From assembly GCA_046153995.1 (NCBI GenBank), contig JBJXEH010000130.1:1-14328 (forward strand): 14,328 bases of DNA, in the 5' to 3' direction. The notes under the pieces are model-generated. The model saw nothing but the letters and a program-made list of their open reading frames with translations, was not told where the DNA came from and made no database searches. The DNA comes from SZUA-430 sp046153995 (lineage in GTDB: Bacteria > Pseudomonadota > Alphaproteobacteria > Micropepsales > Micropepsaceae). Position 1 is the first letter of the stretch; every line of letters starts with the position of its first letter. The position numbers and the translations under genes are program-made. Shown here piece after piece: positions 6,814 to 13,698 of the stretch.

Positions 6814-7665
6814 ATGTTCCGATCATTTTTCACACTACTCGTGCTCTCTGCCATAGCAGTTCAGTTGGCTGCACTGGCCGATGCTCAGTTCGTGTCCGCG
6901 GCACCTCAGGACCGCGAAGTCTTGACGCCGGTCACGTCCTGCGAACCGGACGAGCGGCGCCATCAGTGCGACGTCTGGGGACTTGTGTGGGCCGGATCCG
7001 GCGCGACGGCGCCGATACAGCGAACGCTGCAAGGCAAGCGCGTGATCAAGAGTTTTCTGCTGACAGGAGTACTGAATGGCGGGCCGCCCCGGCCCTATGC
7101 CCTCAAATTCTCTCAGCCTCTCGATGACTATTTCGCTTCCACCAATCGAAGCGGTCCTATCGCCAGCGTTCTGAATGCGGACGATGCCACAATTGTCCGG
7201 ACGGATCGCGGCGAACTTCGCATTTTGTCGAAGTTTGTCCGTGAGCCTATACCCAATATTGTCGTGGTCGATAATCCGTCTCAGGCCGTTGTTGCACGTT
7301 ACTATTCGCCTTGTATCGACCTCTCATTCTTGAAGCGTCGCACTCCATTCTGGGACGACGGACGAGGACGCTGCGTGTCGGTTCGCCGCGACGGACGTGC
7401 CACCGCGTTTGCCGGAACTTGCGCCAAGCCAAAGGAGGTTGCGCCTGTCACTTGCGCGTACGAGCGCATGTTTTCTGGGTTCACTGCGGTGCGACCGGTC
7501 GGAGAACAGATCGATGCCGTTGCCCGCGATATGCGCCCTCTTGGACTTTATGGCTTCGGCGATGCGGACATGGAACTGGGAGGAGGCGGCTGGGGCGTTC
7601 GTACCTACCGCGTCGAGGGAACGCGGTTTCTTGTCATTTGGGGCAGGTGCAAAGACTGTTACTAG
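6814..7665 (+). CDS. Secreted cysteine-containing protein of unknown function (probable moron)
   Basis: This is the only plus-strand gene among the virion genes. The product is 283 residues. Residues 1-24 form a Sec signal peptide (MFRSFFTLLVLSAIAVQLAA then LADA, cleavage after ADA). The mature part has eight cysteines (43, 52, 167, 187, 203, 214, 279, 282), an even number consistent with disulfides in the periplasm or outside the cell. No catalytic motif or known domain was recognised; a glycine-rich loop (DMELGGGGWG) precedes the C-terminal strand. The start at 6814 is preferred over 6784 because the signal peptide then begins at once and GGGGA lies just upstream. Orientation opposite to its neighbours, lower GC and a possible own promoter fit a phage cargo gene expressed in the host to alter the envelope or exclude other phages. 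That role is inferred. Confidence 0.7.
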   Translation: MFRSFFTLLVLSAIAVQLAALADAQFVSAAPQDREVLTPVTSCEPDERRHQCDVWGLVWAGSGATAPIQRTLQGKRVIKSFLLTGVLNGGPPRPYALKFSQPLDDYFASTNRSGPIASVLNADDATIVRTDRGELRILSKFVREPIPNIVVVDNPSQAVVARYYSPCIDLSFLKRRTPFWDDGRGRCVSVRRDGRATAFAGTCAKPKEVAPVTCAYERMFSGFTAVRPVGEQIDAVARDMRPLGLYGFGDADMELGGGGWGVRTYRVEGTRFLVIWGRCKDCY

Positions 7666-7682
7666 ATTAGCCGGCGGCTGCA

Positions 7683-9149
7683 TCATTCGAATTGGCGCTT
7701 CGCCCAATCGACCGCATCTCTGCCGGTGTCGATCCATCTTTCCCAGCTGTCGGGCAATGGATCGCGCAAAAAGGTTCGAGCTCGCTTTTCCATGAAGTAG
7801 GTTGGGTCAACGACCCACCTTTCGCCATTCGGTCCAGAAGCGATGATTTGAATGTGGGTGTGATCGTGCGTTGCATCGACATCACCCAGTACTTCACCGG
7901 CGTCCAGTTCCAGAGGTTTCCCCGAGCGCCGCGCAGCCTTGATCTTGGCGTCAAGCGCCGGGGTTAATTGGACATGCAAGAGCTCGAGCGTTAGTCCATC
8001 GCCGAGATCGAATGTTAGCCTGTTCAAAACCGTTTTGCCGTCGCTAGCCAACGGCTCAAAGCCGGTGTACACGGCGCGCGTTGGGAGACGGACCGCTCGA
8101 GACCTTGGCTTGCCCTGCTCATCGTTGTCTCCTTCCCACGGAAACTTGTACGGCGCGTCGTAACCGCCGTGGCGTGGTGGGCCTGCTCCGAGACGGTCGG
8201 CACCGAAGTAGCCGCGCCCGTCTTTAAGCCGTCCTCCACCCACTTGCCTCTCCGTCGGAGAAATCCAAACGCGGTCCAACAGATTTTGCTGCTGTCGTTG
8301 AGTTAGGCGTGCAGGCGATACGAGCAGGCTTCCTGTGCTGGTTTTTGGTTGCTGTGCTTTCTCCCAAGCGCCGTATTCGTACCCAGGCGGAGGATATTCG
8401 AGGGGATCGACTTTGGGATTGGCGAACCGGCCATTGGGATTGGGTACGGGTTCGAGCGCTCCTTCTCCGCCCTCCTCCGGCGGAAGGAGCGGCTTCTGTT
8501 GCGACCAGCTCGGATCTTTCTGCTGAGTTGCGTGTTGCTGTGCCGCTTGGCGAGGGTGGCCCGGAGGATGGCCGGTCGGCGCATACGATGGACGAAGGGG
8601 CGGTTGGGTTGGTCGCTCAGCTCGCGCCTGCACGGTCACGAACGACGACATAGGATTTTCGCCGGCATACTCGCCGGTGAAGGCGCTGTATTCGTCAACG
8701 GTGGCGATTGGTGATGCGTCGCGCGGCCGGTTGCCTGCTGCTTCGCGCAGCTGCTGGAGCACCGATACGCGAGCGCCCGCTTCGAGGCGCGCGGTGACGC
8801 CTTCGGTGGCCGGTTTTCCGTTCTGGCCGCTGCGCGTCAAGTTCGCAAGCCCATTCGCGAACGCGCTCGGCAACGGCAGGTGCGCGTAAACCGGCAGGCC
8901 GCCGGCGTTGTTGTCGGCGCGCCAGGATTGGACGATCTTGGCGAGCGCGTGGCTTTGTTCGGACTCGTCACCAGCTTCAAGCGCGTCGAAGAAGGTTTGG
9001 ATGTGGTGGTCGGTCGTTCGCGAGCGCAGTACTTCGTCTTCGTTCGCCTCGGGATACTCGCGGCCGTCTTTGCGGCGGGGGCGGCCGAGGATACTTTGGC
9101 GGGAGGGCGAACCGTTCGCGGTCCAATCTGCCAGCGTGTTGATAGCCAT
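7683..9149 (-). CDS. Virion-associated protein with C-terminal M23 (LytM-type) peptidase domain
   Basis: The product is 488 residues from the ATG at 9149, which has AAAAGGAG 8 nt upstream; a GTG at 9158 would add three residues. In the 491-residue numbering, 1-175 is a helical region with a phage-structural look, 180-275 is a Pro/Gln-rich linker, and 320-456 resembles an M23 zinc endopeptidase. All expected sites are present: HGGYD (His330, Asp334; HxxxD), LLHVQL (His395), then HTHIQI (His433, His435; HxH) followed by NGERWVVDPTYF, matching the family's closing NGxxVDPxxY. Such domains cut peptide crosslinks in peptidoglycan. Its place after tail tubular B corresponds to the T7 gp13-gp16 region, so it probably opens the wall during DNA entry. 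There is no signal peptide, so a late lytic role is less likely. Confidence 0.8.
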   Translation of the reverse strand: MAINTLADWTANGSPSRQSILGRPRRKDGREYPEANEDEVLRSRTTDHHIQTFFDALEAGDESEQSHALAKIVQSWRADNNAGGLPVYAHLPLPSAFANGLANLTRSGQNGKPATEGVTARLEAGARVSVLQQLREAAGNRPRDASPIATVDEYSAFTGEYAGENPMSSFVTVQARAERPTQPPLRPSYAPTGHPPGHPRQAAQQHATQQKDPSWSQQKPLLPPEEGGEGALEPVPNPNGRFANPKVDPLEYPPPGYEYGAWEKAQQPKTSTGSLLVSPARLTQRQQQNLLDRVWISPTERQVGGGRLKDGRGYFGADRLGAGPPRHGGYDAPYKFPWEGDNDEQGKPRSRAVRLPTRAVYTGFEPLASDGKTVLNRLTFDLGDGLTLELLHVQLTPALDAKIKAARRSGKPLELDAGEVLGDVDATHDHTHIQIIASGPNGERWVVDPTYFMEKRARTFLRDPLPDSWERWIDTGRDAVDWAKRQFE

Positions 9150-9185
9150 AATACTCACTCCTTTTGTGGTTTGTGTCTTCGCTCC

Positions 9186-11855
9186 CTACCCGTCCGCGAC
9201 CGCGATCTGGGGCATGATCGAGAGGATGTCTAAGGGCATGGGGTCGGCTTGGACGATGGCGATACGGCCGTCGAGGTCGAAGTCGCTGGCCAAGAATACG
9301 TCCACGTCGCCGGAGCGCATCGGGGGCGAGTCATCCATTGCATCCGTCTGGTCGCGGCGCACGAGTTCTTCGAGCGTGCTCTCGTCGCCCGGGCCCGCGG
9401 CGCCGCCGATCGCGTTCAAGACGCGTACGGTGAGGCGCGGGATACGCTTCGTCTTGCCTTGCGCGGTGCCCATTGCCGGTACGTCGAGGCGTAGCGTGCG
9501 CAGCCGGCTTGTGTAGGCAAGGCCCGCCCAGACGTTATCTGCCGCCTTGTCGAGTGTAATCTTGCCGCCGGTCACCACGCGATCGGTGTGGAGCGCGCCG
9601 CCAGTCACGACCTTCACGCTCTGACCTTCGAGGTGGAAGAGGCCCGAGAGCGTGCTTGTCGCGGGACCGCTGTAACGCAACGCGCTGTCGAGGAAGCCCA
9701 TCTGATCTTTGTCTTCCGGATGCGCGGGTTCGAACGGTGCGCCAAGGAATTCGACGTAGCGCCTCGTTTGGTTGTCGATCGTGCGGCGGACGATCAGCCA
9801 GAGGTCGTCGGTGCGGCCGCCGTCGTTTGAAGGGATGACCGCGATGCTTTCGACGAAGCCGTTCATCGGATGTTTCGTCCAGGCGTAGATCTTCTCCTCG
9901 CGCCGGTAGGTCAGCGCGATCAACGTGCCGTCGGAGCGCAGCGCCCAGAGCAGCGATGCGGGGTTCTTCGCCCATGCGACCCGGGTGATCGTGGAGGAGA
10001 GCGTTAGGTGGTCCGCCAGTTCCAGCACGTCTATCGGCGCGTAGGCGCCGGCGTCGGACTCGTTCACCAGCGCGAACACTTTGCGGCCGGCGCGATTGAC
10101 GAACAGCGTGTCGACACCCGCTTTCGCCGGCGGCGCGGCGTTCGAGCCTTCGCCCGATTGCGGCACGATGCGCGTGTTCGACGGCGTGATCGGATCGCCG
10201 AGGCCGCCGCCGAACGCCGCGAACTCTTGGCTGAGCGTGCCGATGACGAGGTCCGACGAGGACGTCAGCCAGCGTATCGGGTCCGCCTGGTTGGCGGCGA
10301 TGTTATAGGCGATCGTCTCGTCGTCACGCGTGCCGGGCAGGAAGTTCGTGTAGTCGCCCGACGCCGATGCCCACAAGCCGAACGGCTGCTGCGTCGTGTT
10401 CGCGAAGGCGAGGCGTTGTTCGTGCAACGCCACGACGGCCGGATAGCCGCGCGCGAGCGAGAAGGCGCTGTGCGCCCAGAGCCACGTCGCGTAGCGGCGC
10501 GCCTGCCCTCCGGTGGTCGTGCCGGCAGCGACTGAGTTTTCGAGCTCGAAGTGGCCGGGCTGGACGTTGATCGCTTTCCAGTCGCCGTTGGCCTGTCCCG
10601 CGCTCGAGATCGATACGTAGTCGCCTTCGTTATAGCCGTGCGCCGGCAGGTTGACGCGGCATAGGCCCGCGCTGTCCGTGATGCTCGTGATGTTTTTGAA
10701 TGCGGGGGCGAGGCCGTTGCAGAGATACGTTATGATCTTGCCCGACATATTCTTCGGGTCCGTGAACTGATCGAGCCGGATGACGGCCCAGCGCGAATGC
10801 AGGTAGCGCCACTTCTTGTAGTTCGTGGCGCTGCCGCCCGTCGGATTGTCCCAGGCGTCGCCTTCGGTGTGGGAGGGGATGACACTGCCGGTCGAGCTTC
10901 CGGCGCCGGTGTCGACCAGCGAGTAGACGTTGCCGTTGCTCGACACCTGCATGCCGATTGCCGGGTTGATGCCAAGCGTGGAGGCCCAGGGGCTGACCGC
11001 GAGCTGATCGAGGTAGATCTCGCGCATGTAGAAGTAACTTCCGACATGCGAGGTCTGGAAGATCGGCGCGGATGCCTTGATCGAAACGTCCTTACCCGGT
11101 TGATAGCCGTCGGGTAAGCACATCACGCGCACGGACTCGTCGCTGTTGAGCGCCGTGAACGGTCCGCGCTCGAGCAGCATGGGGCTTAGCGTCCACGCCG
11201 TGTGACCAGTGCGCGTCAGCGTGCGCGGCGCGTGCAGCGGATGGCTGATGAACAGCGTGTCGGCGGATTGCGTGACGGCGATATCGTTCACCTGCTGTTC
11301 GGTGTAGGGCGTCGCGATCTGGTAAATCTTCTCGGCTTTCCCGCCCGACGCATAAGCGTCGTAGCCGGTTGCGTTCACGCCTTGCAGTTCGAACGTGTTC
11401 GCCGTGGGGTTTGAAACCACGAACTCGCGGTTGTTCACTTGGGACATGCCGGCGACGTTTGAGATCACCACGCGGTCGTTCGCGATGAAGCCGTGCGCTG
11501 CCGCCGTCACGACGGCCGGGTTCGTCGGGCTGATGCCGGTGATCGTTTTCGTCGATGAGGTAACCGGCGCATAGTCTTTCCAGACGCGCATGTATTCGTC
11601 GCCGAACTCGAGCATGTAGGCTTGCACCGTCGAGAACACGAACGGCACCAGGCGCGAGGCTTTCAGATGAAACTTCGCTTCGCCGGCAAAGCGCGTGCCG
11701 TGACGGCGCATGAGGCCACCTTCGGGGCGCACGATGAAGTTCTCGATCGCCTCGGCGCCCGAGAGGTACTTCGCGATGTCGGTGCGGCCGTACATGCGCG
11801 GGCTGAGTTCGCCCGCCGCGAACGACGGTTGGACGGTTCCGATGCGTGTCATCAT
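9186..11855 (-). CDS. Tail tubular protein B (T7 gp12-like tail hub/nozzle)
   Basis: This 889-residue protein has the start seen in this family (QPSFAAGELSPRMYGRTDIA, then ENFIVRPEGGLMRRHGTRF) and the later block HEQRLAFANTTQQPFGLWAS followed by the GRKVF...ITRVAWAKNP...LIALTYRREEKIYAWTKH pattern. Gp12-type proteins form the nozzle at the tip of the short tail. Two similar insertions are visible: residues 102-176 (AAHGFIANDRVVISNVAGM through NTFELQG) and 385-456 (PAHGYNEGDYVSISSAG through HFELEN). They match the small beta domain known as the FCCH-type fold in phage tail proteins. The ATG at 11855 overlaps the upstream stop (ATGA); a second ATG at 11852 lies better spaced from GAGGTGA and may be the true start, which would shorten the protein by one residue. 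Confidence 0.9.
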   Translation of the reverse strand: MMTRIGTVQPSFAAGELSPRMYGRTDIAKYLSGAEAIENFIVRPEGGLMRRHGTRFAGEAKFHLKASRLVPFVFSTVQAYMLEFGDEYMRVWKDYAPVTSSTKTITGISPTNPAVVTAAAHGFIANDRVVISNVAGMSQVNNREFVVSNPTANTFELQGVNATGYDAYASGGKAEKIYQIATPYTEQQVNDIAVTQSADTLFISHPLHAPRTLTRTGHTAWTLSPMLLERGPFTALNSDESVRVMCLPDGYQPGKDVSIKASAPIFQTSHVGSYFYMREIYLDQLAVSPWASTLGINPAIGMQVSSNGNVYSLVDTGAGSSTGSVIPSHTEGDAWDNPTGGSATNYKKWRYLHSRWAVIRLDQFTDPKNMSGKIITYLCNGLAPAFKNITSITDSAGLCRVNLPAHGYNEGDYVSISSAGQANGDWKAINVQPGHFELENSVAAGTTTGGQARRYATWLWAHSAFSLARGYPAVVALHEQRLAFANTTQQPFGLWASASGDYTNFLPGTRDDETIAYNIAANQADPIRWLTSSSDLVIGTLSQEFAAFGGGLGDPITPSNTRIVPQSGEGSNAAPPAKAGVDTLFVNRAGRKVFALVNESDAGAYAPIDVLELADHLTLSSTITRVAWAKNPASLLWALRSDGTLIALTYRREEKIYAWTKHPMNGFVESIAVIPSNDGGRTDDLWLIVRRTIDNQTRRYVEFLGAPFEPAHPEDKDQMGFLDSALRYSGPATSTLSGLFHLEGQSVKVVTGGALHTDRVVTGGKITLDKAADNVWAGLAYTSRLRTLRLDVPAMGTAQGKTKRIPRLTVRVLNAIGGAAGPGDESTLEELVRRDQTDAMDDSPPMRSGDVDVFLASDFDLDGRIAIVQADPMPLDILSIMPQIAVADG

Positions 11856-12472
11856 TCACCTCGCCAGTCGCGGTAGGGTGCGAAGCCGCCGCTGCTACGC
11901 GCATCGAGCCAGTCGCCGCGCGGCAGGCGCTCGGGCTGGCCTTCCTGCGCATCGCGGCGGCGGGCTTCGATGAGTTTCGCTTGATAGACCTGCCAAAGAC
12001 CTTGGGAGCGCGAGACGCTTTCGGATAGCTGCACCGCGATGTCGGAGGCTACGCGCGCGGACAGGGCGTCCACGAACAGTGGATCGAAGCGCGTGGTATC
12101 GGTAACCGCGCTTGTGTATTTGATGAAGATGGGGTCGCCCATGTCCGTCAGGATCTGACGGCCCTCGACGACCCACTTCTCCGCCTCGCCGTCGAAGATG
12201 CTGCGCACGATCAGGCAATCGGCCGGCAGGTCGTAGGCGTTCGCGTATTCGAACGCGGGCGCGACGGCGTTCTTCGGCAACTCCGCGCGTTTGCCTGCGA
12301 AGTTCCAATCGTAAGCGCGCAAGACGGCGTCGCGGGCGTACGGATAGCGCAGCTTGCACGCGCGCGCGGCCTGGCTTGCTTCGTCCATCGACGTGATCTG
12401 CGCGCCGCGGCCGACGCTGGCCAGCGCCATGTTGCAGATCGCGACTTCGGAGTACTCGGCAAAAGTAGGCAT
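11852..12472 (-). CDS. Tail tubular protein A (T7 gp11-like, head-tail adaptor ring)
   Basis: The product is 206 residues, close to the T7 gp11 length. The N-terminal pattern YSEVAICNMALASVGRGAQI, then EASQAARACKLRYPYARDAV and LRAYDWNFA, is typical of this family, as is the central NAYDLPADCLIVRSIF segment. Gp11-type proteins form the ring between the portal and the tail hub. The gene is translationally coupled to tail tubular B by a 4-nt overlap. The ATG at 12472 has AAAGGG 10 nt upstream. It is the first recognisable structural gene after the accessory block; the portal and capsid genes expected just before it are not in the window. Confidence 0.92.
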   Translation of the reverse strand: MPTFAEYSEVAICNMALASVGRGAQITSMDEASQAARACKLRYPYARDAVLRAYDWNFAGKRAELPKNAVAPAFEYANAYDLPADCLIVRSIFDGEAEKWVVEGRQILTDMGDPIFIKYTSAVTDTTRFDPLFVDALSARVASDIAVQLSESVSRSQGLWQVYQAKLIEARRRDAQEGQPERLPRGDWLDARSSGGFAPYRDWRGE

Positions 12473-12642
12473 GGGGTATCGGCCCTTTCGTGTGAGAGGG
12501 GGTGGTCAGCATCGGCGATGTGGATGGGGAGTGACGCGCTTACGTCGCTTGAGCATTAGCGCGCCGGGTGGCGATGTTTGACTTTATGGCAGCCGGGAGG
12601 GTCGAGTGCGCACACGTACCCAGGATTCATGAGCGCCGGGCT
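12473..12642. other. Intergenic region upstream of tail tubular A
   Basis: These 170 bases separate the membrane protein gene from tail tubular A. Apart from the Shine-Dalgarno of the latter there is a loose inverted repeat (CGCGCT and AGCGCG, about 12535-12563) with a long loop. No convincing promoter or terminator was seen. Confidence 0.4.
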
Positions 12643-12996
12643 TCAATCTCGTCCTGGCAGATGGCGCCGGATTATCTGGCCCAACACTGCAATCGGCGCG
12701 AGGAAAACGAACACCACAAGCGCAAACAGAGTCACGTTGATGGGCATACCGATCATCAATATTCTGAACACGGTGTCGAGTTTTTGCTCGGCTGTGTCAT
12801 TCGGCCCTTCGACGAGGCCCGCGCCGCCAGTCCCCGAAGCGGCGTCCCAAAAGTCTTGGATCGCCACCGCGTAGACCGGGACCAGCACAGCGATCGCAAC
12901 CACCAAACTCCAAATTGCTACGGACCGATAGTTGAAATCGCTTTGTTTGCCGCTCAAACGCACCTCCCTCGATAAGCGATCATAGTACTCCAGCAT
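12643..12996 (-). CDS. Small two-TM membrane protein of unknown function
   Basis: The 117-residue product has a basic N-terminus (about 24 residues), a first membrane helix at 25-46 (SVAIWSLVVAIAVLVPVYAV), an external-type loop rich in Gly, Ala and acidic residues (48-75), a second helix or long hydrophobic stretch at 78-108, and a basic C-terminus (RRHLPGRD). Both ends should face the cytoplasm. I do not recognise a family. It lies in the less GC-rich block between the RelA/SpoT-like gene and the tail genes, where phages often keep cargo; superinfection exclusion or an abortive-infection effector are possible roles but nothing in the sequence shows either. No strong Shine-Dalgarno precedes the ATG at 12996, so the start is uncertain. 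Confidence 0.65.
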   Translation of the reverse strand: MLEYYDRLSREVRLSGKQSDFNYRSVAIWSLVVAIAVLVPVYAVAIQDFWDAASGTGGAGLVEGPNDTAEQKLDTVFRILMIGMPINVTLFALVVFVFLAPIAVLGQIIRRHLPGRD

Positions 12997-13413
12997 GCTG
13001 AGGCATTGTGGCGGTTATGAGGTTACCACGGCCACCGTTCCGCTCGCCCGCCTTTCCCAGGAACTCGCTGGCCTGTTGCCGTGTTAGAGGCAGATACCGG
13101 GCAAGAACATGAACTATTGCTTCACCGATCGCACCGTCGAACCTCTGTTAGGCTCAAACTTGTCGACTGCTTCGGGGAGCGGTGCGCCGTGCTCGTCATC
13201 ATTCGGAGGGATGCAGTTCGCGAACGGGCGGTCTTTGCGGGTGAACTTACCGTCTTTGTGTTCCCACATGTGGCGTAGCTCGCGTGCGCCGACGGCGAGG
13301 GCGAAGGTCATGTCGGGGATGAGCACGAAGTTCTTGCGCGCCTATCGGATGGCGCATCGGTTTTCTACGTCCCGAGTATGACGTTAGTTTTGTCTTGTTT
13401 CAGTGGTCGTCCC
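12997..13413. other. 417-nt gap with only a doubtful small ORF
   Basis: This is the longest stretch in the window without a firm gene. It holds the small minus-strand ORF at 13114-13326 described separately. No promoter, terminator hairpin or RNA gene was recognised. The GC content is uneven: a GC-rich core (about 13190-13345) lies between more AT-rich flanks, which suggests a fragment of older phage sequence within imported DNA. Confidence 0.4.
13114..13326 (-). pseudogene. Possible gene remnant (70-residue ORF)
   Basis: Read from a GTG at 13326, this ORF gives a 70-residue product, or 66 residues from an ATG at 13314. It contains PDMTFALAVGARELRHMWEH, DGKFTRKDRPFANCIPPNDD and ends FEPNRGSTVRSVKQ. 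The reading frame stays protein-like back to a TAG just upstream of the triplets for ARKNF, so the visible part may be the 3' end of a gene broken by a stop or rearrangement. No good Shine-Dalgarno precedes either start. I cannot name the family. It could also be a real small gene. Confidence 0.3.
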
Positions 13414-13671
13414 TCAACTTTGTCCATTGCCCTCCCTCACTGGCTGGTACTCCGGGTGATCCTCGACGAGCAATTGAAACGGCGGCAGCTGCCCATCGTA
13501 CCGTTTCTGCAACTCCTCTAAGGCGATTGGCCATTCCGTCTGTTGAATTTCGACCGTACTCGCCCACTTCATGGGAGCCCAACCAATATCCCAGTCGAGT
13601 ATGCAGTAGGAATATTGCTCGTCCACGATTAGTGCCGGACGGTAATCGAATTCGTAGTATTTGATGTTCAT
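13414..13671 (-). CDS. Small acidic protein, candidate immunity protein or antitoxin
   Basis: The 85-residue product, rich in Tyr, Trp, Glu and Asp, contains KYYEFDYRPALIVDEQYSYC, then WDIGWAPMKWA and a Pro/Glu-rich C-terminus. The start at 13671 is chosen for the GAG and AAGG bases 6-10 nt upstream; an in-frame TTG at 13692 is less likely. It begins 27 nt after the stop of the RelA/SpoT-like gene on the same strand, the arrangement typical of a toxin followed by its small acidic immunity protein. I recognise no named family, so the role rests on position, size and charge. Base composition is more AT-rich than the virion genes, which suggests acquisition together with its neighbour. Confidence 0.65.
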   Translation of the reverse strand: MNIKYYEFDYRPALIVDEQYSYCILDWDIGWAPMKWASTVEIQQTEWPIALEELQKRYDGQLPPFQLLVEDHPEYQPVREGNGQS

Positions 13672-13698
13672 TTCATTCTCGCCTTCATTCAAAGATGC

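Noticed and set aside
6642..6854. 70-residue ORF on the minus strand across the gap before the gp14-like gene
   Set aside because: It overlaps the promoter and start of the cargo gene, has no good ribosome site and shows no recognisable domain.
11092..11952. 286-residue open frame on the minus strand
   Set aside because: It is a shadow of the tail tubular genes in another frame, dominated by Arg, His and Ala.
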